The notes under the pieces: model-generated
What the model was told of the DNA's origin: nothing
Seen by the model: the letters and a program-made list of their open reading frames with translations, nothing else
Database searches by the model: none
Position numbers and translations under genes: made by a program
In this document: positions 46,460 through 59,245 of the stretch, piece after piece
Layout: the number at the start of each line of letters is the position of its first letter
How positions within the stretch are numbered: position 1 is the stretch's first letter
Assembly: GCA_037126765.1 (NCBI GenBank)
Contig: JBBCBC010000062.1
Location: forward strand, 186,001-250,000
DNA: 64,000 bases
Direction: 5' to 3'
Source of the DNA: Stenogyne calaminthoides
Lineage: Eukaryota > Streptophyta > Magnoliopsida > Lamiales > Lamiaceae

Positions 46460-48500
46460 AGGGTGTCTGGATCTATTCGAGGTGCAATTAAGTACAATTT
46501 AAATTAATTAATTATTACTAGCATTAATTAATCCTATATTAATTCAAATAACAATTAAATACCAACAACATCATGCGTACAATTAATTTCACGTAAATCC
46601 TTTACATGCGGAATCTAGGAGTTACGAGAAACATACCTCTCGGAGTGACAATCTTTGAGTAGATGGATAAACCCAAACACCTTCTCAAATATGTCCCACG
46701 TCCTTGCTCGTAATCCGGTGGAAGGATTCTCACGAACAGTTATAACAAAGGGGAAAATAAAAAATATATTGCACCACCTTTGTGGATTTCTAATTTTTTC
46801 AAGACTGAAATTGTATTGTGGATGAAAAATTCATCCCCTATTTATAAGAAGCATAGGGGCGAAAATTTGTGCCCTAAAAAGGGATATGGAAAATTTCTTT
46901 ATATCTTCCCAAAATACAATCTTGAATATATCTCATATATTCTATTTTCCATATAAATCACAAAATATCTTTTCTTCCCTTTCTTACAAGATTTTCAAAA
47001 AATACAAGGAAGAAAGAAAGATTTGATTTCTTAAATTTATGAGATAATCTTGTATTCCAAGAATACTTATCTTTTTTCCATAAAATCTTTTCAAGAAAAT
47101 CAAGAAATATTTCCTCTTCTTTTTCCCCAAATTTTCGAAAATAATAGAAAAAATAGGGCAATAATATTTTCTACTCTTATTCATTAATTGGAGGAGAATT
47201 AAGATCGGACCTCCAATGGCTCTGAATTTCTTAATATTGAGCCACAATATTATTCAGCCCATTAATATTAATTTACTCCACTATAAAATTAATATTGCAC
47301 TATCCATCTTAATCCATATTACGATAATATGACTCCCGATTATTATTTCCCGTGTTTAAGATTATTTAGTACATTAATTAATTAAGCCACTGAGAAGCTT
47401 TATATTAATTAATATTTTTTTCCTTGGAGTAAAGAGAGCTCAACATTATTATTCATACCGGAACTTAATCCACTTGCAAGATTTGTATGATATAACTTCT
47501 GAGCCCACCAAGGGGACAAATCAGACAAGACATTCCTTGCACACGTTGCTCTGTATTAAATCTTAGCAATTGTCATGTAATTAATAATATTGCCCAAAAT
47601 GCAAAGTATAGAATCGCTATCTGACTCTAAACCCAACGCAGATCAAAGCAATAAATATTAATTACACACAATCCTATTTAAGTGATAGAGGTTAAGAAAT
47701 CAATAACAACTGAGGTCTAATTCTTCATCCCATAAGCCAGTACGGAAGAATTTATCCTCTCTATAGGTCCTCTTCAGCACACCACAATGTGCTAGTGTAA
47801 TATCTTGGTCAAGACAAACAATCTGAGCTTTTACACATCAACCTCTACCAATGGAGTGTTCAGTTTCATCTAGGTTGTGAAGATCAAAGCAATAAATACT
47901 AATTACACACAATCCTATTTAAGTGACAGGGGTTAAGAAATCAATAACAACTGAGGTCTAATTCTTCATCCCATAAGTCAGTACGGAAGAATTTATCCTC
48001 TCTGTAGGTCCTCTTCAGCACACCACAATGTGCTAGTGTAATATCTTGGTCAAGACAAAACAATCTGAGCTTTTACACTTCAACCTCTACCAATGGAGTG
48101 TTCAGTTTCATCTAGGTTGTGAAGATGTACTTATTTACAAGGAACTGTTAATGTGATCTTGTTGGGGAATTATTTGCCCGGAACTATTCGGGATGAATAT
48201 TTAAATACAAATTTAATTCTAACAAAATTACTAGCATAAACGGTTCACATAAATCCTACGCATGCGGAATTGCTACGGGTTTACGTAAACTAACCTCTCA
48301 GAGTGACAACCATTGAGAAGATGGATCCCGTTCACACGAACACACTAAAAAACCTTCTCAAGTATTCCCTTATCCTTGTTCAACAATCCGGTGGTAGGAA
48401 CTCGCGAACAATTTAACAAAAGGGAAAAATAAAATTATGTTGCACCACCTTTGTGGATTTCTAATTTTTCCAACACATGGAATTACACTTTGGAATAAAA
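46460..48500 (-). repeat. Duplicated block of two nested minus-strand family-A LTR pieces
   Basis: No gene. Apart from a 241 bp tandem duplication it matches 51688-53485 almost base for base, including the junction where the A5 LTR begins inside the A4 LTR (gtgatct|tgttgggg at 48160; 53148 in the other copy). Sharing that junction shows a copy of an already nested arrangement, not two independent insertions. Confidence 0.85.
47641..48123. repeat. Tandem duplication of about 241 bp
   Basis: Unit 1 is 47641-47881 and unit 2 is 47882-48123; both run from gatcaaagcaataaata to tctaggttgtgaa. The sister block (52870-53113) has one unit. Confidence 0.9.
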
Positions 48501-49824
48501 CTGACCAGAAGATCAGAAGAGAAGGTTGCAGATCAGAAGAGGAGCAGATGAGACTGATCAAGATCAGACGTGATCGAGATCAGATAAGATAACCTGATAT
48601 GCTAACCTGATGTACTGACATGATGCTATCCTGATATGTTGACCGGAGATGTCTTGATCCGATCGGATCAATGAAATGATCGATCGAAGAAGAAATCAGA
48701 TAGCCCGAGTAAAGTGACCTGAGGGTCAGAGAGTAAAAATGACCTGAGGGTCAGGATGTCTGAAGTCAGAAGAGCTGAACTCAGTTAGTCTTAGTGTCAG
48801 TATACCTGATCAGACAAGGTCCGCTGAAGAGAAGTCTGCTGAATCAAGAAACCTGAGACTCAGAAGAATCCTGAAGACTCAGAGGAATCCTGAAGACTCA
48901 GAGAATCCTGAAGACTCAGAGAACCCTGAAGACTCAGAAGTTCATGAAGAATATAACCATTAGATCCAGCTGATGTGGACTAATGAGAGGAAGATAACCA
49001 GCCTGAAAAAGCTGCAGAACTTACAAAATAGTATGGATTTGAATGTGATTCTCTCCAACGGTAACATTCAAATCCACACTATAAATACAAGATCTTCCAT
49101 CAAATTAAGTGTGGAGAATGTGAAAAAGATGCTACAGATCTAAGAGCCATATACTCAAGCATTCCCACCATAGAACACAAGTCTGTAGATATACAAATAT
49201 ATTCAATAGTGTTCTTAAACCCAATCTAAGCAACCCAAGATATATCCTAAGCTTAGAGAGATTTTCCCAACCTTAGCATTGAGGCTAAACAAATGTAAGG
49301 GAAAATCTCAACCTAGTTGGAGACACCAACCAAACCCAAACCCTATTGTTAGGTAGTTTGTGTGATTGTTGGAGTTGTAAAGAGTGAGTAAGCTGCAGTA
49401 GTCGACCAAAAACTTTAGAGAAGAAGTGAGTAAACTATCTTGGATAGTCAGAAAGCTTGTGTGTGTTTGAGTAAGTAAGCTGCAGAGTAGTCAGCCAGAA
49501 AACTCAAATGTAGAAGAAGTGAGTAAACTATCTTGGATAGTCAGAAAGCTTATAGGCAATCCCGTGGAGGGTGATAAGTCCCGTTTGAAGGAATTTCCCT
49601 AGGAACAGGGAGAGTGGATGTAGGAGCTTGAGTCTCCGAACCACTATACTTTGTTGTGTTCTTTATTGCTTTATGTTCTTACTTATCGTATGCATTCAAT
49701 TATAAGCAAACCACAACACATGGGCTTAAAACGCAAAAAAATTGGAATCACCATTCCTTCACCCCTGTTTTATATGCATTACATATTTTTTCCGCATTTC
49801 CCGAGTTTTGCACCGGGACCAAAA
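48501..49824 (+). repeat. B 5' LTR, third segment, to the LTR end
   Basis: It resumes at ctgaccagaagatcag, so about 500 bp of the LTR occurs twice (here and at 45936-46459). TATA box tataaata is near 49079; hairpin repeats with actatcttggatagt lie at 49433-49540. It ends gggaccaaaa, that is AA rather than CA, as does the 3' LTR. Confidence 0.85.
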
Positions 49825-49958
49825 AGTGGTATCAGAGCAGGAGTTCAAAAGATCACTTTTAATGTGATCACCTTAACTGATCTTTTTAAACAAAAACATG
49901 TTTCTTTAAAAATGCATATATCTTAATGTTTTGGCGTCATTATAAAAAAGGGGGAAAT
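49825..49958 (+). other. Complete internal domain of the B element, 134 bp
   Basis: PBS tggtatcagagc at 49827-49838; polypurine tract aaaaaagggggaaat at 49944-49958. Between them about 105 bp of non-coding DNA. No gag or pol remnant is present. Confidence 0.88.
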
Positions 49959-51540
49959 TGTTGGGATATTTTAGTTTTGATGAATTATGCCAAAACATTA
50001 TCAACTTGTGTTATTGAAGCTAATTTACAAATAACAAGTTGAGGGGGAACGAGGGAACAAGTTGAGGGGGAACTCACAAAATCAGAAGAAGATGATCGAG
50101 ATCAGACGAGACTGATCAAGATCAGATGAGTAAGACGAGTTCCGGAGTTAACTGATGAGCTGTGCAAAATCAGAAGAGAAGAAAAGATAAGCCAGCTGAT
50201 CAGAAGATCATATGATCAGAAGTGACCTAATTAGATGACCAAAAAAGATAAGCTGATCAGAAGAGGAGCAGATAAGACTGATCGAGATCAGACGTGATTG
50301 AGATCAGATGTGCTAACCAGATGCAGATGACCTGATGCTATCCTGATATGTTGACCTGAAGATGTGCTGATCTGATCAGTCGAGCTGATCAGATCAGGCA
50401 AGAAGAAATCAGATAGCCCGAGTAAAGTGACCTGAGGGTCAGTGAGTAAAAATGACCTGAGGGTCAGGATGTCTGAAGTCAGAAGAGCTGAACTCAGTTA
50501 GTCTTAGTGTCAGTATACCTGATCAGACAAGGTCCGCTGAAGAGAAGTCTGCTGAATCAAGAAACCTGAGACTCAGAAGAATCCTGAAGACTCAGAGGAA
50601 TCCTGAAGACTCAGAGAATCCTGAAGACTCAGAGAACCCTGAAGACTCAGAAGTTCATGAAGAATATAACCATTAGATCCAGCTGATGTGGACTAATGAG
50701 AGGAAGATAACCAGCCTGAAAAAGCTGCAGAACTTACAAAATAGTATGGATTTGAATGTGATTCTCTCCAACGGTAACATTCAAATCCACACTATAAATA
50801 CAAGATCTTCCATCAAATTAAGTGTGGATAATGTGAAAAAGATGCTACAGATCTAAGAGCCATATACTCAAGCATTCCCACCATAGAACACAAGTCTGTA
50901 GATATACAAATATATTCAAGAGTGTTCTTAAACCCAATCTAAGCAACCCAAGATATATCCTAAGCTTAGAGAGATTTTCCCAACCTTAGCATTGAGGCTA
51001 AACAAATGTAAGGGAAAATCTCAACCTAGTTGGAGACACCAACCAAACCCAAACCCTATTGTTAGGTAGTTTGTGTGATTGTTGGAGTTGTAAAGAGTGA
51101 GTAAGCTGCAGAGTAGTCAGCCAGAAAACTCTAGAGAAGAAGTGAGTAAACTATCTTTGATAGTCAGAAAGCTTGTGTGTGTTTGAGTAAGTAAGCTGCA
51201 GAGTAGTCAGCCAGAAAACTCAAATGTAGAAGAAGTGAGTAAACTATCTTGGATAGTCAGAAAGCTTATAGGCAATCCCGTGGAGGGTGATAAGTCTCGT
51301 TTGAAGGAATTTCCCTAGGAACAGGGAGAGTGGATGTAGGAGCTTGAGTCTCCGAACCACTATACTTTGTTGTGTTCTTTATTGCTTTATGTTCTTACTT
51401 GTCTTATGCATTCAATTATAAGCAAAACACAACACATGGGCTTAAAACGAAAAAAATTTGGAATCACCATTCCTTCACCCCTATTTTATATGCATTACAT
51501 ATTTTTTCCGCATTTTACGGGTTTTGCACCGGGACCAAAA
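49959..51540 (+). repeat. B 3' LTR, complete
   Basis: 1582 bp, TGTTGGGATATTTTAG to GGGACCAAAA. U3 has gagggggaac motifs and CTGAAGACTCAG units (50570-50650). TATA box at about 50793; hairpin-unit array 51100-51280; gaaccactata at 51354. Followed by the gattt duplication. Confidence 0.92.
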
Positions 51541-51676
51541 GATTTTATTTAAGACAATTTTTTGTATATAATATTGTATGAATCTTAGATCCGCACAGTA
51601 TGTTAATATCTGCCCCCATTCTACCCATTATGCTGAAATTTGGTGGATTTTTTTGCGGGTTGAACTAGTCAATAGG

Positions 51677-53147
51677 TGTTGGGGAATAGGGTGTCTGGAT
51701 CTATTAGAGGTGCAATTAAGTACAATTTAAATTATTTAATTATTACTAGCATTAATTAATCCTATATTAATTCAAATAACAATTAAATACCAACAACATC
51801 ATGCGTACAATTAATTTCACGTAAATCCTTTACATGCGGAATCTAGAAGTTACGAGAAACATACCTCTCGGAGTGACAATCTTTGAGTAGATGGATAAAC
51901 CCAAACACCTTCTCAAAAATGTCCCACGTCCTTGCTCGTAATCCGGTGGAAGGATTCTCACGAATAGTTATAACAAAGGGGAAAATAAAAAATATATTGC
52001 ACCACCTTTGTGGATTTCTAATTTTTTCAAGACTGAAATTGTATTGTGGATGAAAAATTCATCCCCTATTTATAAGAAGCATAGGGGCGAAAATTTGTGC
52101 CCTAAAAAGGAATATGGAAAATTTCTTTGTATCTTCCCAAAATACAATCTTGAATATATCTCATATATTCTATTTTCCATATAAATCACAAAATATCTTT
52201 TCTTCCCTTTCTTACAAGATTTTCAAAAAATACAAGGAAGAAAGAAAGATTTGATTTCTTAAATTTATGAGATAATCTTGTATTCCAAGAATACTTATCT
52301 TTTTTCCATAAAATCTTTTCAAGAAAATCAAGAAAATATTTCCTCTTCTTTTTCCCCAAATTTTCGAAAATAATAGAAAAAATAGGGCAATAATATTTTC
52401 TACTCTTTTTCATTAATTGGAGGAGAATTAAGATCGGACCTCCAATGGCTCTGAATTTCTTAATATTGAGCCACAATATTATTCAGCCCATTAATATTAA
52501 TTTACTCCACTATAAAATTAATATTGCACTATCCATCTTAATCCATATTACGATAATATGGCTCCCGATTATTATTTCCCGTGTTTAAGATTATTTAGTA
52601 CATTAATTAATTAAGCCACTGAGAAGCTTTATATTAATTAATATTTTTTTCCTTGGAGTAAAGAGAGCTCAACATTATTATTCATACCGGAACTTAATCC
52701 ACTTGCAAGATTTGTATGATATAACTTCTGAGCCCACCAAGGGGACAAATCAGACAAGACCTTCCTTGCACACGTTGCTCTGTATTAAATCTTAGCAATT
52801 GTCATGTAATTAATAATATTGCCCAAAATGCAAAGTATAGAATCGCTATCTGACTCTAAACCCAACGCAGATCAAAGCAATAAATACTAATTACACACAA
52901 TCCTATTTAAGTGATAGAGGTTAAGAAATCAATAACAACTGAGGTCTAATTCTTCATCCCATAAGTCAGTACGGAAGAATTTATCCTCTCTGTAGGTCCT
53001 CTTCAGCACACCACAATGTGCTAGTGTAATATCTTGGTCAAGACAAAACAATCTGAGCTTTTACACTTCAACCTCTACCAATGGAGTGTTCAGTTTCATC
53101 TAGGTTGTGAAGATGTACTTATTTACAAGGAACTGTTAATGTGATCT
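51677..53147 (-). repeat. A4: minus-strand family-A LTR, cut by A5
   Basis: On the minus strand the LTR end ...CCCCAACA lies at 51677 and the sequence runs up to gatct (53143-53147), where A5 begins. The first part of the LTR is missing. It has a TATA box on the minus strand (plus-strand cctatttataagaagc, about 52065). It is a diverged subtype. The 131 bp before it (51546-51676) match nothing else here. Confidence 0.85.
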
Positions 53148-55274
53148 TGTTGGTGAATTATTTGCCCGGAACTATTCGGGATGAATATTTAAATACAAAT
53201 TTAATTCTAACAATTATTACTAGCATAAACGGTTCACATAAATCCTACGCATGCGAAATTGCTACGGGTTTACGTAAACTAACCTCTCAGAGTGACAACC
53301 GTTGAGAAGATGGATCCCGTTCACACGAACACACTAAAAAACCTTCTCAAGTATTCCCTTATCCTTGTTCAACAATCCGGTGGTAGGAACTCGCGAACAA
53401 TTTAACAAAAGGGAAAAATAAAATTATGTTGCACCACCTTTGTGGATTTCTAATTTTTCCAACACATGGAATTGCACTTGGGAATGAAAAAATAATCCCC
53501 TATTTATAAGAGGATGGTGGCCGATATTTTGCTAGGAAAAAGGGAGAGAAAATCTCTTTCTTGATCTCCAAGAAATCTTGAATATATATCCAATATATTC
53601 TTTTCTCCATAATTAAAATATTCCATAAAATCCCACTCTCTTATTGTTATGGTATTTTCGAAATTTTACGATAAAGATTCCAAGATTTGAATCTTCTTGA
53701 ATTTATGAGATACACTTGTATTCCAAGAATACATATCTTCCATAATATCTTTTCAAGATGATCAAAAAAATCTTTCTTTCCCTTTATTTCTCATAATTTT
53801 CGAAAAACCCACATAAATAACTAAGTGGGAGATTTCTTGAATTTAATGAGATAATCTTGTATTCCAAGAATACATATCCTCATTCCATAACAAAATTCAA
53901 AGAAAATCTTTGTCCCCTTTTATTCATGTTTTTCGAAAAAGATTGGAAAAATTAAGCAACCATAATTTATTTTATTTTAAACACCTTTTTCAGTTATTGG
54001 ACATTATGTTTGGGCTACTTGGGGGGCCTTTAGGAGAATTAAGATTGGACCTTCTAATGGACTTTGAATATCTAATATTGAGCCACAATATCATTCAAGC
54101 CTATAAATATTAATTAATCCCACTACATAATTAATATTGCACTATCCATCTTAACCCATATTACTGTTAATATGGCTCCCGGTCATTATTTCCCGTGTTT
54201 AAGATTATCCAGCCCATTAATTAAATCAAGCCACTGAAACAGCTTTCCTTTAATTTAATATCTTTTGTCCTTGGTCAAGGAACGGTTCAACATTATTATC
54301 CATACCGGAAACTAATTCCACTTGCAAGATTTGGTATGATATATCTTATGAACCTCCCAAGGGGGCAAATCGAACAAGAGTACTTGCACACGATTCTTCG
54401 TATTAAATCTTAGCAATCGCATGTGATCAATAATATTGCCCAAGATATAAAGTATTGAATCTCATTTATTCTCTACCTGTCATAAGTCAAAGCAATAATT
54501 ACTAACCACACACGATCCTATTTAAGGGATGAAGATTAAGAAATAACGAACCACTGAGGTCTAATTCTTTCTAATTCAGTGCTGAAGAATTTATCCTCCT
54601 ATAGGTCCTATTCAGTGCATCAGTCATGCACTAGTGTAATCTCTTGGTCAAGACAAGCCAATCTGAGCCTTACACTTCAACCATTCACGATGGATTGTTC
54701 ATTTCCATCTAGGTCGTGAACTGCGTACTTTTAGTTACAAGGGACTGTTAATTTAATCTTCTGTGATCTGGTATCACTAAATTAACTACAATGTAACACG
54801 TACTGTTTATTGAACAGTTATGCAGTAAATATATGTAACATTCAATAATATTTAAAGCATCAGTGATAAATAATTTATTTTAGTAAATAAGACAGAAATT
54901 CAGTTTGGTTATACAAAGTAAAAGCATACTTTCCAGTATAACCCCAACAATCTCCCACTTATACTCAAAGTCTGCTTTTAAGTACACTACAACATATCTC
55001 GTGTAGTACCTAATGTGTGACATCTAATGTCACCTACACGAACTTAATAATATCTCCCACATATACTCAAAGCAGATTGGCAACGGTCTTGACACTCATT
55101 CCTTCCACATGTCTCTCGAATGTGTTCTGAGGCAGACCCTTTGCGAATGGATCTGCTAGGTTGTCTTCTGACGCGATCTTTGCCACCTCTATGTCTCCTC
55201 TCTTAACGATTTCTCGTATAAGATGGTATTTCCTTTCAATGTGTTTGCTGGCCTTGTGGGCTCTTGGTTCCCTT
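53148..55274 (-). mobile_element. A5: minus-strand family-A copy, 3' LTR and end of pol only
   Basis: The 3' LTR is 53148-54949 (1802 bp). Both polypurine segments lie at 54951-55070 and the end of RNase H at 55067-55274. The copy is then interrupted by A6; the rest, if present, is right of the window. The left flank gatct is the presumed target duplication in A4. The A6 joint follows ccctt (55270-55274). Confidence 0.85.
55067..55274 (-). pseudogene. C-terminal RNase H remnant of A5
   Basis: About 69 codons on the minus strand, matching the end of the A7 frame. It shows a KHIERKYHLI-like block and ends VKTVANLL then TGA (55067-55069). It is cut by the A6 insertion at the codons for REPRAHK. 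No stop interrupts the part that is left. Confidence 0.8.
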
Positions 55275-56997
55275 TGTTGGGGTTATACTGAAAAATATGC
55301 TTTTACTTTGTATAACCAAACTGAATTTCTTATTTGTTTTACTGAAATAAATTATTTATCACATGTTGCATTAAATATGAATGAATGTTATATATATATT
55401 TACTGCATACTCGTTCGATAAGTCAGTACGTGTCACGTTGTAGTTAATTTGGTGATACCAGATCACGAAAGATCAAATTAACAGTTCCTCGTGACTAAGT
55501 ACAAATTCACAACCCATATGGAAATGAACAACCCATCATGAAAGGTTGAAGTGTGAGGCTCAGATTGGCTTGTCTTGTCCAAGGGATCACACTAGTGCAT
55601 TCAGATGCGCTGAATAGGACCTACAGGAGGATAAATTCTTCGGTACTGAATATATAAGAATTAGACCTCAGTGGTTCGTTATTTCTTAATCTTCGTCCCT
55701 TAAATTGAATCGTGTGAAATTAATAATTATTGCTTTGACTTATGATGGGAAGAGAATCAATGCGATTCAATACCTTGTATCTTGGGCAATACTATTAATT
55801 ACATGACGATTGCTAAGATTTAATACGGAGAATCGAGTGCAAGTACGTCTTGCTTGATTTGTCCCATTGGTGGGCTCAGAACCTTTATAATACCAAATCT
55901 TGCAAGTGGAAATTTATTTTCGGTATGGATAATAATGTTGAGTTGTCTTTACTCCAAGGACAAAGATATTAATTAATATAAAGTTTGTTCAGTGGCTTAA
56001 TTATTTAATGGACTAAGATAATCTTAAACGCGGGAAATAATGACCGGGAACCATATTATTGTGAAGTCGTAATGTGGGTTAAGATGGATAGTTCAATATT
56101 AATTTTATAGTGGAGTAAATTAATATTAATGGGCTTGAATAATATTTTGGCTAAATATTAAAGCTTCATAGCCCATTGGAGGTTCAATCTTAATTCTCCT
56201 AAAGGCCCCTCAAATAGCCCAAAACTAAAGTCCAATTAATGAAAAGGAGAAGAAATATTTTAGCCTATTTTTCCTCTATTATTTTCGAAAAAAAATGGGT
56301 AGGAAGAGAGAAAATATTTTCTTGATTTTCTTGGAAAGATTTTATGGAATATGTATTCTTGGAATACAAGTTTATCCCATAAATTCAAGAAAAATCGAAG
56401 ATCTTATTTTTTCCTAACTAGTTGATATTTTCAAAAATATCTAATATAAGGAGGTGGGATATTTTGTGGAATATTTTAATTATGGAGAAAAGAATATATT
56501 TGATATATTAAAGATTTCTTGGAGATCAAGAAAAAGATTTTCCTATCTTATTCCTAGGGCTAAATTTTCGACCACCTCATGTATTATAAATAGGGGATGA
56601 GTTTTTCATCCCCAAGTGCAATTCCATGTGTTGGAAAAATTATAAATCCACAAAGGTGGTGGCCAAATATTTTATTTTCTCTTTTTTAAGATTAAAAACG
56701 TTCGTTGATAATCCTCCCACTGGATTACGTTTGTGGACGTGGGGCATATTTGAGAAGGTACTTTGGGTTGATCCATCGTCTCAGCGGTTGTCTCTACGAG
56801 AGGTTAGTATTTACGTAATTCCTAGATTCCGTATGCCTAGGTTTTACGTGAAATACGTGTACGCATGATGTTTATTTGCTTATTAATTATTATGTTGAAT
56901 TAAATTAGGATTGATTCATGTTAGTAATTAATTGATTAATTAAAATATGTATTTACTTACACCTCGAATAGATCTGGGCACCCCTAATTTCCCAACA
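55275..56997 (+). repeat. A6 5' LTR
   Basis: 1723 bp, TGTTGGGGTTATACTG to TTTCCCAACA; TATA box tataaatagg at about 56585. It lies inverted relative to the A5 LTR (53148-54949), only 325 bp away. Confidence 0.9.
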
Positions 56998-58508
56998 ACT
57001 GGTATCAGAGCCTCGGTTTCGAGCTCTGTATTTAAATTATGTTGGCCATTAAATTTTATTGAAAATTGGATAGTAGAATTGTTAGATCTTTTTTGCAGGT
57101 ATCCAATTGTCATGGTATTTAATTAATTTATTTATTTCATGCGTATGAATGGTTTTAATTCGACTCGTTCAAATTTGTTTTTCTCGTGAGAAAATCCACG
57201 AGTAGATTAGGCTATTTGATTTGTTCAATGTAATAGACTAGTCTAGATTTAGATTTATTTATTTTGCAAAATAAATTGTAACCTAATCGAAGACGAAGAC
57301 GGAGGCGAGAAATTTAAACGGATCCAAAACCGGCGCGCGAAATGAAGGTCGCCGCAAAAAACGCCAAGGAGGCACGCGCGCAGCGACGTTAGCAGACGCG
57401 AGCACGATAAGCGTGGGCAAGGGCGTGGCCGAAACCCGCGAGACGGCGAAATCGCGACGCGCGGGGGACGCATCCGACGCACCGGGCGAAGGGACGACGA
57501 GGCGGGCGCTGAGACGCTGCGCATCTTGTGAGTAAGGCGAGGCGAGGTAGTTTAGGCGGCGACGAGATGTAGTGTCTTGGGCGCTGACGCGTATGCACGG
57601 CTCCAAGAGAGTATGCAGTGGTGCCGAGGTCGTTCGGCGACGTGACGTCTGGCGCCGAGGCGTCCAAGACGGGCGAAATCGACATGGCCGGGTCGGGTGC
57701 AAGGCGTGCACCCCGACCCGCGAACTGATCGATGCACGAGATGTGATTTTTCGAGACGATCGAGTGGGAGAAATTCAAGACGGCGTTTCTTCAAAAATCA
57801 AACCAAGAAAAATCAAACCATGACAATTGGATAATTTTTGCCCAATTTGTTTATTTTTCCTGATTCGCTTGATTTATTGTTGTATTTTCTTATGCCTTTT
57901 TTAATTTGTTTAAATGTGTTTGCATGAGAATTGCCCAACGAAAAATCTCAAATTCAAAAATTACTAAGTATGTTTTAATAATTAATTTGATTATGAATCG
58001 AATTAATTTTGACCTCCATGATTTATTTATTTGTGAATTCTTTTGGAGAAATTCCCCTATGGGACGGCCAAAAGATAGCTTTCACATGAATAAATTCTCA
58101 AAAGGATGATTGTGAATTATTATTAGTGGAGACGATGACCCTCCCAAGAGGCTCGATCAAAACGAAGTAGTAATTCTGTATTTAATCATGGTTATTACTT
58201 AGGTATAAAATTGATATGCATATACTTCGCCGAAGTCCCTGTCAATTTTATATTGGCCAAGTGGGAGCCAACTATTAATTTTTTTTTAAATTAAAGGTTT
58301 GTAACTGTTCTTGTTTGTAACCTGGTTGAATGTGATTTAAATGATGACCCTCCCAAGAGGCTCATTTAAAACTGTTTTGAGATGTTGGCTGATGCATGTT
58401 CATTTTTTTTTTTTAGATTTTAATATGAAACATGTGATCGAATTATGTGATTTTCTTTGTGTTGATTCGGATATTGACACAAGATGTATGTTTATTTTCA
58501 GTATCATC
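56998..58508 (+). other. A6 PBS and leader with GC-rich block (57285-57740)
   Basis: PBS tggtatcagagc at 57000-57011. The GC-rich block has CpG-dense DNA unlike the other copies in detail. Frames of 80-142 codons cross it on both strands but are not conserved. The conserved gagtgggagaaattcaagac follows at 57764. Confidence 0.7.
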
Positions 58509-59245
58509 ATATCGCAACCTTTTAATCCACTGAAATATATGCTCAAAGAACATTAACTTACTGGTGAAAACTATGTAACTTGGAAAAGAAATATGAAATT
58601 TGTCCTCACTGCACAACCACAACATTGGGTTCTTAGCGGATCCAAACCTGAAAAACTTACTGAAAGGTCATCAAATGCGGAAAAATCTTTACATGAAATC
58701 TGGGAGCAAGCCAACAAATCAATGAATTGTATAATCTTGACTTCATTGTCTGAGGATTTGAAACACATTCATGAGAACGTTGAATCAGCTGCGGAGATCA
58801 TGCAAAGTCTTGAGGAAATGTTTTCAACAGAAATCCGCATGACCGAAGAGTTTCATCATAATGGCGTGACCAAGCTAAATATGACAGAAGGAACACCCGT
58901 AAGGGATCATGTTCTCAAAGTCAGGTGTCATTTTGAAAAACTTGCTTACCTGGGTGCCAAGTATGACGATGGGGCTCAAATCGAATTCTTGTTCCTAACT
59001 CTTCCAAGATGCTTTAATGAGTTTTTCTGTAGTTTGGTGATGAGCGATCACATGTTTACTATGGATACTCTACAAGAGGTCTTGGAGACGATAGAGAAAT
59101 ACTTGGGGCAAGAAGACGAAGCTTTGGTGACTAAGAAACTTCTTTCAAGATCTAGACAAGTGGAAGGCAAGATCATAGTGAAGTCGAAAAGTCAAAAGGC
59201 TCCTACTAAGAAAGGTAAAGGTAAGGCAATCAGTTGGTTGGGCAT

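Larger units (their letters stand above)
12034..51540 (+). mobile_element. Non-autonomous family-B LTR element hosting a nest of insertions
   Basis: The start TGTTGGGATATTTTAG at 12034 is preceded by gattt (12029-12033). The 3' LTR end at 51540 is followed by gattt (51541-51545), giving a perfect 5-bp target-site duplication across 39.5 kb. The element's own DNA is only the two LTRs and 134 bp between them. The 5' LTR is split by A2 (12317-45930) and by a duplicated family-A block (46460-48500). The internal region has no coding capacity, so it must be moved by another element's proteins. PBS, polypurine tract and LTR start resemble those of the Sirevirus-like D element. Confidence 0.8.

Noticed and set aside
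46958..47247. Minus-strand frames rich in Phe, Lys and Ile
   Set aside because: They lie in AT-rich U3 DNA of a family-A LTR and recur in its duplicate at 52186-52476 for that reason only.
49651..49926. Frames of 68-91 codons at the ends of B LTRs, also at 51367-51581 and minus 8395-8637
   Set aside because: They recur because the LTR recurs; they cross the LTR end and PBS and have no protein-like conservation pattern.
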